Assembly (NCBI RefSeq): GCF_964030975.1
Contig: NZ_CAXIQH010000001.1
Location: forward strand, 1,612,001 to 1,676,000
Direction: 5' to 3'
DNA length: 64,000 nt
DNA from: Tisiphia sp964030975
GTDB lineage: Bacteria > Pseudomonadota > Alphaproteobacteria > Rickettsiales > Rickettsiaceae
In this document: positions 56,427 to 64,000 of the stretch, one piece after another
Numbering within the stretch: the stretch's first letter is position 1
How the letters are laid out: every line of letters starts with the position of its first letter
Made by a program: the position numbers and the translations under genes
The notes under the pieces: generated by a model
Told to the model about the DNA's origin: nothing
Seen by the model: the letters and a program-made list of their open reading frames with translations, nothing else
Databases searched by the model: none

Positions 56427-57374
56427 TTATTCTTCTTTTGAATTTTCTAGTTCTTTTTTTAACTTTTTTATTTCTTCAATGGTTAGTCCGGTAAATTCAA
56501 TGATTTCATCTATTGGCTTTCTTTTAGCCAACATTTTCTTTGCCATAGCTATAGCTCTTTTTTCTTCACCTATTTCAAGACCTTCTTCCCTACCTTCTTC
56601 CCTACCTTCTTCCCTACCTTCTTCTCTACCTTTTTGCTCAGCTGAAACTATATAATCACGTTGTTTTAAGGATTCATTGACATATCTATTATACTCTATA
56701 CGTTCTTTATCAGTCATTTTTAGGATGCTAAGTCGTTCAGCTACTTTCTTCATATAAGGTGATTTAAAATCATCTCTAACTTCAGCATGTTTAGCAAAAT
56801 ACAACCATTCATCCATTTCCTTTTTTATAATATCGTCAAAAAGTGGTACAGAAATAATAAAATATTCTGGAAATACATTATGAATATCCACTACCTTACC
56901 CTCCTTATCGGCAAGATGTACATCTAAAGGATGTTCTCTATCGATTTCTCTAAAAATAGTCTTACCATGACATAAAGGCGATTTCATCCCTGCATAAGCA
57001 AAATATATTAAGTTGATATGAAATATTTTCTTTATGCTAGTATAATCTTGACTAGCATAAATACTATCAACAATCAACCGACTAGTATTAAAACAAGCTT
57101 TGTGGAGAAAGAGGCTAGTATATGTGCGATCTATTTCAACAATATATTTATGACCTTGATGGTCTTCAACAATAACGTCAGCAATGCTTTTCTTTAGTTC
57201 TGCACTTTCTTTATTACTTTCACTTTCAAGCAAGGCAATGATTTTTACTGCTGGATAGCCACCGACATCTCTAAGTATCGCCGAAATAAAGCCCTCGACT
57301 ATCTCATAGTCACCTTTATTTTTCAGTAAAAATTTAATTGCGTAGTCCAACGACATCAGCGGTTTACTGCTCAT
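56427..57374 (-). CDS. Rpn family nuclease/putative transposase (PDDEXK_2)
   Basis: A 315-residue Rpn-type protein: MSLDYAIKFLLKNKGDYEIV, SIADVIVEDHQGHKYIVEID (D...E.D nuclease core), YFAYAGMKSPLCHGKTIFRE. The tail has four GREE units (12-bp tandem repeat around 56575-56635) and IDEIIEFTGLTIEEIKKL. It sits inside the phage gene order between the Bbp19-like and scaffold genes, ending 3 bases before the scaffold start, so it is a likely late arrival (inference). Intact. Confidence 0.85.
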   Translation of the reverse strand: MSSKPLMSLDYAIKFLLKNKGDYEIVEGFISAILRDVGGYPAVKIIALLESESNKESAELKKSIADVIVEDHQGHKYIVEIDRTYTSLFLHKACFNTSRLIVDSIYASQDYTSIKKIFHINLIYFAYAGMKSPLCHGKTIFREIDREHPLDVHLADKEGKVVDIHNVFPEYFIISVPLFDDIIKKEMDEWLYFAKHAEVRDDFKSPYMKKVAERLSILKMTDKERIEYNRYVNESLKQRDYIVSAEQKGREEGREEGREEGREEGLEIGEEKRAIAMAKKMLAKRKPIDEIIEFTGLTIEEIKKLKKELENSKEE

Positions 57375-57433
57375 AACTTATCCTCATTATAAAAAACTAC
57401 TCTATTTTAGCACCATCGATATTATTAACTCCA

Positions 57434-57670
57434 TCATCTTCTGAAACCTGCGAGCAGATATATAGAAACAACGCTTAGGTAGCCTTCAAGGAAGGCAGTG
57501 TAATCACTTTCTTGCCTAACAAAATTGCTGCGATATATACCACTCATTTGAGCTAAATCCTCTAATATTATTTTACCATCTTTTCCGCTAAAAAGCTTGC
57601 AATAAATTGATTTTAATTGCTCTTTTGTTAGTAAATTTGCTGGGGATGAAGAGTTAATTAATAGTTTCAT
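57434..57670 (-). CDS. Small phage protein, Bbp19-like
   Basis: 78 residues. LFSGKDGKIILEDLAQMSGI, SNFVRQESDYTAFLEGYLSV and a hydrophobic end fit the Bbp19-like proteins encoded between connector and scaffold genes in podoviruses (recalled family pattern). It starts 9 bases after the connector stop in the same direction. Confidence 0.6.
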   Translation of the reverse strand: MKLLINSSSPANLLTKEQLKSIYCKLFSGKDGKIILEDLAQMSGIYRSNFVRQESDYTAFLEGYLSVVSIYLLAGFRR

Positions 57671-57679
57671 TTATTCTTC

Positions 57680-58200
57680 TTACCCTTGTGTCTGTTGCTG
57701 CTGTTGTAATTGTTGCATTTGCATCATCTTACGTTGTTGTCTGATTTGTAATACTTCTTGCTCATTCTTAAGGATTGAACTTGGAGTCCCTCTCAGCTCA
57801 AAAAATAGTTTAAAACATTCATCCCAGTTGATATTATCATAAATCTCAGGCAAAAAGTTACTGATATAGTGAAACCTATTGAATTAGGTGATACAAACTT
57901 TGTGTTAACCTTGCGAAAGCAGGTATCTAGATTCCCGCCGTTGCTAAGAATGACAACTTACAATAGTTATGTTCTTTATCACCTAATCCTATAGGCATAA
58001 CTATAGTAGCGTCAAACTCATAGAGACCATTAATACCACGCTGACATTTCTCGGCATCTATTCGACACGTACCTAGCAAATTTCTTACTTTAGTTATCAT
58101 CTCTTCCCGTAAATATTTCCTACCAATAGCAAATGGTGAAAAGCCTACTTTTTCTGCTATTTCATTAGCTTGTTGTAATCTAGACACTGTTAACAAAGCT
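57680..58200 (-). pseudogene. Phage head-tail connector (portal) protein, 3' part, interrupted by MITE
   Basis: With the MITE at 57867-58003 and one TA removed, a frame reads SRLQQANEIAEKVGFSPFAI ... INGLYEFDATISNFLPEIYD ... FELRGTPSSILKNEQEVLQI and a glutamine-rich tail. This matches the C-terminus of podovirus head-to-tail connecting proteins (G.P..IL...EEV...R). The 5' two thirds are missing: the frame stops just beyond tagacactgttaacaaagc at 58181-58200. Confidence 0.75.
57867..58003 (-). mobile_element. 136-bp MITE family, 137-bp copy (in connector gene)
   Basis: tagtgaaacctattg ... aggcataacta with TA on both sides; the inner hairpin carries a few changes (cgccgttgctaagaatg). Confidence 0.88.
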
Positions 58201-58599
58201 TATTTAATGGGTGAATAAAGTCTTTTTTGCTACAAATTATAAGATTCTCTGGAAATAGGTACACTATTCCTTCAAAAATCCTATTTATTCTCGTCGAAAA
58301 ATAGCTCAAAATATAATTAATTAGCCATCTCCAACAGTCTCCTAGATGATATCTTTGCTAAATATTTTTCAAACAAACCATAATATTTAATCATATAAAT
58401 ATTCCTTGTAATCCCCTTTATTACACCTGATTTCCAGGCTTTTTAGCAATTAATTAATTGAAAACACCCCCCTATATTTCGCAGCATATCTCAACTAAAG
58501 ATTGCTGTCAATAGTTTATTTTCTATTATTTGTATTATTATTAAATTTTTTATATTTAGTTATTCCAAATTAGCTTATATCTATAAATATAACAGATTT
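58201..58599. other. AT-rich gap within the prophage remnant
   Basis: About 400 bases with no supported gene, repeat or RNA. The lost 5' part of the connector gene might be expected here but is not readable. Confidence 0.5.
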
Positions 58600-59046
58600 T
58601 TACGCTCCACTAATAGCCGTTTTCATTATTTTTGCGGGATTGCTTATTTTTTCCATGCCACAGTACATATCTTTGCTGTATTTATCCTTAATCCAATGCC
58701 CAATAAAGGCACTAGCTGGTTTGAGAGTGATCTTATTGCAATCTTCTTCAACTGCTTCTATAGTTATGCTCATAGGATTAGGTGATAAAGAACATAACGA
58801 TTGTAAGATGTCATTCCCGCGAAGGCTGGAATCTAGATACCTGCTTTCGCAAGGTTAACACAAAGTTTGTATCACCTAATTCAATAGGTTTCACTATAGA
58901 AGTTGACGAGAAGTCTTACTTAATTGTTTACCATAATTATTGGTAAGGCTCCGCCATTCAGGTGGGGTGAAATTACCGGCTATGTTATAGAAAATAGCAT
59001 CAGTATTTTCAACTAAATTCTCAGGGAAAATTAACGATTCTGTCAT
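58600..59046 (-). pseudogene. Small prophage-associated protein interrupted by MITE
   Basis: Removing the MITE (58761-58896) and one TA gives a continuous frame of about 102 residues: MTESLIFPENLVENTDAIFY, FTPPEWRSLTNNYGKQLSKT, RQLLEAVEEDCNKITLKPAS, ending KIMKTAISGA. Family not recognised; the prophage link rests on position. It lies between the connector remnant and tRNA-Thr(GGT). Confidence 0.6.
58761..58896 (+). mobile_element. 136-bp MITE, complete copy
   Basis: tagttatgctcatagg ... ggtttcacta with TA at 58759-58760 and 58897-58898. Confidence 0.9.
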
Positions 59047-59162
59047 ACTTTCCCCCCGTGAAAAACGGTTAAAAATAGACTGTTTTGTAGGTCAAATTTG
59101 GGGACTTTTGGTGGGAAACCAAAATAAAAATGGTTTAGTGAAGTTACAAAACCTCAGATGTA

Positions 59163-59237
59163 TGGTGCCGCTAGCAGGAATTGAACCTGCGACCTCATCA
59201 TTACCAATGATGTGCTCTACCTCTAAGCTATAGCGGC
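59163..59237 (-). tRNA. tRNA-Thr (anticodon GGT)
   Basis: Acceptor GCCGCTA pairs with TAGCGGC, the anticodon stem CATCA/TGATG encloses TTGGTAA (anticodon GGT), the T arm is GCAGG TTCAATT CCTGC, and CCA is encoded. Its 3' end faces the prophage remnant. Confidence 0.95.
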
Positions 59238-59423
59238 CTAGTTTTAAAAGAAGTTCTAGGTTTTATGGATGTATTATTCTTTTGACATATATTGCCCTAT
59301 TGGTCAAGCAAAAACTTTTAAATTATTACCACGTTGGTTATGGCAATCTACATTCATTAGATTGCTTCGTCGCCACCAAAGTGACCCCTTGCAATGACGC
59401 CTGGCTATTTTTCCTATGACTTT

Positions 59424-59459
59424 TAGACACTGTTAACAAAGCTTTGTTAACAGTGTCTA
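59424..59459. repeat. Perfect 36-bp palindrome
   Basis: Arms tagacactgttaacaaag and its exact complement meet without a spacer. It lies 40 bases beyond the 3' end of the transporter gene and could act as a terminator hairpin, but has no T-tract. One arm recurs at 58181-58200. Confidence 0.75.
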
Positions 59460-59500
59460 ATACCATGCATAAGGTGAGTTATTCAATAGATGCACCCTAT

Positions 59501-60718
59501 TTACTTCTTGTTAATGGTAAGATAAAACACTAACATCATGCTAATTGCAATGATCATTATGAATAATGGTAATTGTATCAATGTTCCGTCATGCATATAT
59601 CCCATTAACATTGTAAAACCTGCAATAATTACATAATACATAAAACCAGAAAGCGAGGCAGCAGTACCAGTAAATTTACCATAATTTTCTAAAGCCTGAC
59701 CTAAGCAATTGGGCATTACCATCATGCCACCAATACCAATCATACCCATCCATAATAAAGTTTGTAATACAGATACTGTTACATTATCTTTATTAATTAA
59801 ACTAAAATAGCTAGATAAAAAGAATAGCACAGAGCCTAGGCACATAAGTTTAACGCCTACGGAAATAATATGGTCAGAGGTTCTTTGCAGTTTGTGCATC
59901 TTTTTAGATATAAGCCCACCTAAAATTGAGGGAATACACAAAAATAGTGCTATCATACCAAATGACGAAGTTGCAATATTTAGCCCTGAGATAAAATAAA
60001 AAGGTGCTTCAGCAAAATAACCAAATGTAATACCATTTAGTGCTCCAATTAAAAATACAAAACCGAGTAACCTTAGATCTCTGACCATTTTATTAAAACA
60101 TTCTTTATACAATATAATAGCCGAGCGTTTTGCCTTTAGATTTTGGTTAGTTTCTGGAAGTTTAACTGATATTAACACCATAATGAATATTGCTATTACG
60201 ATTAGTACAAGAAATACAGCTGACCAATGATAAAATTTTACTACAAAACTACCTATAACTGGTCCTATAGCAGGCGCAAAAGCCATAGCAATACCTATAG
60301 TTGAGAATACTCTGCCACGATCTTTCGGTTCTACTGCATCTCTAGCTATGGCCGTCCCTAATACCGAACCAACACTAGCACCAACAGCTTGCATAAATCT
60401 TGCAGCCAATAACATATTTATATTATCTGCTAGATAACAAATGCAGCACGATAAGGCGTAAACCAAAAATCCTGCGAGTAGACAAGGCTTACGCCCATAA
60501 GAATCAGATAAGTTGCCCCATATTAAAACACCAACAGCAAAACCAAACAAATAAATAGTGAGTGTGTATTCAGCTAAATTAGCACTAATTGCTAAATCCT
60601 TGGCTAAGCTAGGAAGTGAGGGGGTATAAATAGTTTCACTTAACATCGGTATTGCAATAATTAATACAATAATGTATAATGGTATAATGAGGGTATTTTG
60701 AATTTTATCTGGTTTCAT
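59501..60718 (-). CDS. Bcr/CflA family multidrug efflux MFS transporter
   Basis: A 405-residue inner-membrane protein with twelve hydrophobic segments. LSETIYTPSLPSLAKDL is the Bcr/CflA N-terminal pattern; WGNLSDSYGRKPCLLAGFLV is the MFS motif A loop; FMQAVGASVGSVLGTAIARD is motif B/C-like; AIGPVIGSFV is motif C of drug:proton antiporters. The actual substrate is unknown. ATG at 60718; single gene. Confidence 0.88.
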   Translation of the reverse strand: MKPDKIQNTLIIPLYIIVLIIAIPMLSETIYTPSLPSLAKDLAISANLAEYTLTIYLFGFAVGVLIWGNLSDSYGRKPCLLAGFLVYALSCCICYLADNINMLLAARFMQAVGASVGSVLGTAIARDAVEPKDRGRVFSTIGIAMAFAPAIGPVIGSFVVKFYHWSAVFLVLIVIAIFIMVLISVKLPETNQNLKAKRSAIILYKECFNKMVRDLRLLGFVFLIGALNGITFGYFAEAPFYFISGLNIATSSFGMIALFLCIPSILGGLISKKMHKLQRTSDHIISVGVKLMCLGSVLFFLSSYFSLINKDNVTVSVLQTLLWMGMIGIGGMMVMPNCLGQALENYGKFTGTAASLSGFMYYVIIAGFTMLMGYMHDGTLIQLPLFIMIIAISMMLVFYLTINKK

Positions 60719-60877
60719 AACAACTTACTAATTGGTTGGATATTTTGTACTTTAGACACTAATGTTTCAGAACATTACAGCAAATTTTTGAAATTGCAAG
60801 TTGTATATTATTTGAAAAAACTACATGAGAGGCTTCTGAATAGGTATTTGTTTGATTAATAACAGGTAATTCTTACT

Positions 60878-61588
60878 TTAATCCTGAATATCTGGTAAAT
60901 CAAGACAATATCCTGTGGAACGCACAGTTCTTATAAATATTTCAGATTCTTTGTTTTTTAGAGATGCTCTTATTCTATTTATATGTACATCAATAGTACG
61001 TAGGTCAATAATCGCACCCTTACCCCACACTTTGTCTACAATATCTTGACGGGAAAATATTACTTTAGGTGATTTTATGAAAAGTTGTAAAATCTTAAAT
61101 TCTGTTGGTCCTAAACGAACTATCCTGCCGTTATTAGTTACTTTATAAGTGGTAAGATCCATACTTACTTCTTTATATTTTATAACTTTATCTTGTAGAA
61201 TTAAATTAGAGCGTCTTAATAAAGATCTTATTAAGAGCATTAACTGATCTGACGTAAATGGCTTAATGAGAGAAGCAACAAAGTTGCTATCTTCTAAAGT
61301 GTAATCAGACGGAGACTCTCCGGGGTGTAACAAAAAAACTATTGGCACTCTCGCTAAATCGTCAATTTCTCTTATTTTAGCTGCTATCTCTGTAGCAACT
61401 TTATCTTGTACTATCGAATCAATAATAATTATATCAGGGCGGTTAATATTAGAAAGAACTATTGCTTTTTCTACTGTATTAGCCCTAATAAGATTAAACC
61501 ACGCTCTCTCTATAACGTTAGACAAAGAAGCGTTGACGCTTTTAGTTGATTCTATAATAAGAATTCTAGGTGGTAATTTATCAAACAT
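60878..61588 (-). CDS. OmpR/PhoB-family response regulator
   Basis: A 236-residue two-component regulator. The receiver domain is divergent at its start (ILIIESTKSV in place of the usual acidic pair) but keeps Asp in PDIIIIDSIV and Lys in ASLIKPFTSDQ. The winged-helix domain has RLGPTEFKILQLFIKSPKVI, FSRQDIVDKVWGKG, DLRTIDVHINRIRASL and VRSTGYCL, close to PhoB. No kinase is adjacent. Loss of one acidic residue of the metal pocket may alter phosphorylation. Confidence 0.85.
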   Translation of the reverse strand: MFDKLPPRILIIESTKSVNASLSNVIERAWFNLIRANTVEKAIVLSNINRPDIIIIDSIVQDKVATEIAAKIREIDDLARVPIVFLLHPGESPSDYTLEDSNFVASLIKPFTSDQLMLLIRSLLRRSNLILQDKVIKYKEVSMDLTTYKVTNNGRIVRLGPTEFKILQLFIKSPKVIFSRQDIVDKVWGKGAIIDLRTIDVHINRIRASLKNKESEIFIRTVRSTGYCLDLPDIQD

Positions 61589-62081
61589 TCTAAATACTTA
61601 ATTAAATGAAGACTTTAGGCGTAACTAAATTCTTGTCTTGTATATCCAAATGATTTGAAAAATTGGAGCATAAACAAAAGGTGGGTCTAAAACTACGTAT
61701 ACAGAAATATTAAGTAAAACGCGTCAATCTCCAAAGTTTTGTGAAACCAATTCTAAAGCAAAAGAGTATCCTTTAGTTATGCAAGAGTCTAATGTTACAT
61801 TATTGTAAATTATTGTAATGATATTAAACTTAACTTTTTAAAGTGCAATATTATCGAATTAATTAATAAATTTCTACTAAATTTATTAACATAAGTCTAC
61901 TAATTTAATTATTTGTTTACAGTCCGTACAAAACGGTTGTAATTATGCAACTATCAAATACAATCATCAAAGATATTTTTAGTAGATTCATTAATTTATG
62001 CCTTATAGTAAAGATAACACTTGAATTAAATATTTTTTATTGTTATAAATGACTTTATTTTGTAGCTGGAGATTCTTATAT
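61589..62081. other. AT-rich intergenic region upstream of rpsF
   Basis: Nearly 500 bases between divergent genes. No gene, repeat or RNA recognised; it must contain promoters for the response regulator and the ribosomal operon, but no box stands out from the AT background. Confidence 0.4.
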
Positions 62082-62456
62082 ATGGCTTTTTACGAATCAG
62101 TTTTTATCATACGGCAAGATATTTCGTCTGCTGATGTAGATAAAATTACCGATGATTTTGCTAAAATTGTTGAAAATAGTAATGGTGAAGTTGTTAAAAC
62201 TGAATATTGGGGTTTAAGAAGTTTAGCCTATAAGATTGGTAATAACAAAAAAGGGCATTATGTTTTTATGGGGCTTAAAACTGATTTTTCAGTAATAACT
62301 GAAATAGAAAGGAAAATGAAGCTAAGTGAAAATATTATTAGGTTTATTAATATAAATGTTGATTCAATAAGTGCTGAACCTTCACCTATTCTAAGAAGCA
62401 AAAGTTTAGATCATGAAGAAATAGTCGATGTAACAATTAATAAAGACTCAATGTAA
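62082..62456 (+). CDS. rpsF: 30S ribosomal protein S6
   Basis: S6 binds 16S rRNA with S18 in the platform of the small subunit. MAFYESVFIIRQDISSADVD, the beta strand VKTEYWGLRSLAYKIGNNKK and GHYVFMGLKTD are characteristic. The start was set at ATG 62082, preceded by GGAG, instead of the ATG at 62049, because S6 begins at this position in the family. First gene of rpsF-rpsR-rplI. Confidence 0.95.
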   Translation: MAFYESVFIIRQDISSADVDKITDDFAKIVENSNGEVVKTEYWGLRSLAYKIGNNKKGHYVFMGLKTDFSVITEIERKMKLSENIIRFININVDSISAEPSPILRSKSLDHEEIVDVTINKDSM

Positions 62457-62476
62457 TAAAATTGGAAAAGATTAAA

Positions 62477-62761
62477 ATGTTTGAAAATGACGCTACTGAC
62501 TCTAAGTCAATGACTAGAATGGCTGATAGAAATAATAAAAGGGTGTTTTTTAGAAAACGTAAAGGTTGCCCTCTTTCTATTGCCAATGCTCCAATAATTG
62601 ATTACAAGAACCCTGACTTGTTAATAAAATTTGTATCGGAGGGTGGTAGAATGCTACCTAGCAGAATCACCAATGTATGTGCCAAAAAACAAAGAAAACT
62701 GAAAAATGCTATAAAAATTGCTAGAATTCTAGCATTATTGCCTTTTGTGTTTCAAGTTTGA
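62477..62761 (+). CDS. rpsR: 30S ribosomal protein S18
   Basis: S18 pairs with S6. RVFFRKRKGCPLSIANAPII, IDYKNPDLLIKFVSEGGRML, PSRITNVCAKKQRKLKNAIK and ARILALLPFV cover the whole family domain. ATG at 62477 is 20 bases after rpsF; a TTG at 62462 is less likely. Two later ATGs would still keep the core. Confidence 0.95.
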   Translation: MFENDATDSKSMTRMADRNNKRVFFRKRKGCPLSIANAPIIDYKNPDLLIKFVSEGGRMLPSRITNVCAKKQRKLKNAIKIARILALLPFVFQV

Positions 62762-62774
62762 GCAGAGGAATAAG

Positions 62775-63329
62775 ATGGAAGTTATTTTAATTAAACCCGT
62801 AAGAAAGCTAGGGAAAATTGCAGAAATTCTTAAGGTAAAAAGGGGTTTTGCTCGTAATTATCTTATCCCTAGGAAATTAGCAATTAGGGCAACAGAACTT
62901 AATAAACAGTTCATAGAAACTCAAAAACATGATCTTGAGGAAAAAGACCTAAAAATAAGATCTGAGGCAGAAGCTATTAATAATATTATAAGTAGTAAAG
63001 AATTAGTATTTATTAGACAATCTGCTGATGATGGTCGATTATTTGGTTCAGTGAATAATAAAGAAATTGCCGAAAGTTTATCTAAGGCTTCTTCACAGTC
63101 AATATCACATTTAAATATCATTCTTAAGAAACCGATAAAGTCAACAGGTGCATTTGTGGTAGAGGTTAGGTTGCATGCTGATCTTAGCACAAATATAACG
63201 GTAATTGTGGCAAGGTCAGAATCTGAAGCACAAGATTATGCAAGAATTAATAAGCAAGATGCTACTAGTCCTACTGAGAGTTTTGATCAACAAGGAGTTT
63301 CTACTCCTAACGATGTGGAACAGTTATAG
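62775..63329 (+). CDS. rplI: 50S ribosomal protein L9
   Basis: L9 binds 23S rRNA near the L1 stalk. MEVILIKPVRKLGKIAEILK and VKRGFARNYLIPRKLAIRAT are the N-terminal rRNA-binding domain; a long helix and the C-terminal domain (DDGRLFGSVNNKEIAESL) follow, then an acidic tail. The start was set at ATG 62775 after GAGG. The stop TAG at 63327 is also the first triplet of a tagctaac repeat, so the tail may have been trimmed by the insertion. Confidence 0.95.
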   Translation: MEVILIKPVRKLGKIAEILKVKRGFARNYLIPRKLAIRATELNKQFIETQKHDLEEKDLKIRSEAEAINNIISSKELVFIRQSADDGRLFGSVNNKEIAESLSKASSQSISHLNIILKKPIKSTGAFVVEVRLHADLSTNITVIVARSESEAQDYARINKQDATSPTESFDQQGVSTPNDVEQL

Positions 63330-63533
63330 CTAACTCGATTAGTATTTATCCATAGTAAAGACGTCTATTAGCGAGGAGCCACTTTAGTGGCGGCGAAACA
63401 ATCCATAAAAGTGATATATTAGGATTGCTTCGTTGGGCTTTACGTTACAGCTGTCGAAAGTTCGAAAAGGAAGGGGTTTTAAGTGGGGTAACGTCATTGC
63501 AAGAAAGACCGTAGGTCGACGAAGCAATCCTGT
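63327..63533. repeat. Palindromic repeat cluster after rplI
   Basis: Begins with tagctaactcgattagtatt (one end of the 2414-type repeat), then gcgaggagcc/ggattgcttcg hairpin arms, then acagctgtcgaaagttc (one end of the 8432-type element) and another gtcattgcaag/gacgaagcaatcc unit. No gene. Confidence 0.7.
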
Positions 63534-63637
63534 TTTGTGTTAACCTTGCGAACGCAGGTATCTAGATTCCGGCCTTCGCGGGAATGACAACTTACAATCG
63601 TTATGTTCTTTATCACCTAATCCTATGAGCATAACTA
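63534..63637 (-). repeat. 136-bp MITE family, truncated copy
   Basis: From tttgtgttaacc to gagcataacta. The missing end is replaced by a gcaatcctg palindrome arm, as at 6368. Confidence 0.8.
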
Positions 63638-64000
63638 TATTTATACCATTTTTGCCCGTCCAGGTGCCAGTCCAGTCATTATTATATTGTTCTCCTAGCT
63701 TTTGTCCTGGTTTAAGTGATTTAGCATGATAATAACCAGCATCTACTAAAGCTGCTTCACCCATTTGGTATAAACCTATGAATCCTAACTCATTTTCGGC
63801 TTTGGCATTATTTGAAGATTCGCACATTGCTAAATTATTTTGGTACCCCTCATAATCAAATATAACCTCTACCCCTTCTAGATTCTCTGCACTTATCTCT
63901 TCCTCTTTTATCTTTTGAGAGTTAGGTGCTACAATTTCAGTATGGGAGAGTGAATCAGTATTTGTTTTTGTTGTAAATGCAAATGTGATGGTAGATGTAA
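63638..64000 (-). pseudogene. Phage-type lysozyme-like protein, partial and MITE-truncated
   Basis: The frame is open to the right edge. It reads ITFAFTTKTNTDSLSHTEIV, a linker, then FDYEGYQNNLAMCESSNNAK, ENELGFIGLYQMGEAALVDA and NNDWTGTWTGKNGI, after which the MITE interrupts. The CESS...G..Q.GEAAL pattern resembles lysozyme/transglycosylase-like domains of phage virion proteins. It may belong to the same prophage as 55632-59046, but host genes lie between. Function tentative. Confidence 0.5.

Noticed and set aside
59424..59459. Rho-independent terminator of the Bcr/CflA gene
   Set aside because: The hairpin lacks a T-tract and a loop, and the arm recurs at a gene break, so a repeat origin fits better.
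61589..62081. CtrA-binding sites (TTAA-N7-TTAA) upstream of rpsF
   Set aside because: TTAA words are frequent in this AT-rich gap but none has the 7-base spacing I could confirm.

Overview
This window comes from an AT-rich alphaproteobacterium of the order Rickettsiales, most likely family Rickettsiaceae (Rickettsia sensu lato or a close sister genus). The basis is the TolB, CtrA, NtrY, PccA/PccB, RecF and rpsF-rpsR-rplI proteins, the small gene set, and short palindromic repeats of the Rickettsia palindromic element (RPE) kind, one of them inside the tolB reading frame. Species and genus are inferred from remembered family resemblance; no search was run.

Layout. 1-6286: housekeeping genes (holA end, tolB, tRNA-Thr(CGT), ctrA, two unknown proteins, recF), with repeat clusters in the gaps. 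6290-38900: an accessory zone dominated by mobile DNA. It holds an IS5/IS1182-like element, IS3, IS630, IS5, ISAs1 and IS256 elements, a truncated group II intron, a three-recombinase (RIT-type) element, Rpn-family nucleases, an AAA-ATPase/PD-(D/E)XK protein, serine recombinase remnants and hemW. 38940-54263: mostly chromosomal genes (dnaB, trxB, hydrolase, AEC transporter, rnd, an MNT/HEPN pair, ntrY, pccA, pccB, xthA). 54500-59050: remnants of a podovirus-like prophage (scaffold, Bbp19-like protein, head-tail connector) beside tRNA-Thr(GGT). 59500-63330: a Bcr/CflA transporter, a response regulator and the rpsF-rpsR-rplI operon. A phage-type lysozyme-like fragment runs off the right edge.

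The most striking system is at 10256-19680 on the minus strand: one giant toxin gene of roughly 2650 codons, now cut by an IS630 insertion. Read across the IS (one TA copy removed), the frame continues exactly. The order is helical repeats, a full SecA-like motor, a degenerate OTU-like domain, TPR-like helices, a glycine-rich hydrophobic stretch, a long linker and a C-terminal histidine-rich HNH/EndoVII-type nuclease. A SUKH (SMI1/KNR4) immunity-type gene lies 6 bases downstream. The 5' end is cut again by an IS5 copy.

The second theme is layered repeat invasion. A 136-bp MITE (TA target duplication, nine full-length and three truncated copies) interrupts two IS transposases, a group II intron reverse transcriptase, a resolvase remnant and phage genes; removing it restores the frame in the cases tested. 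RPE-like elements share a core but have different terminal inverted repeats, and several repeats are nested up to four deep.
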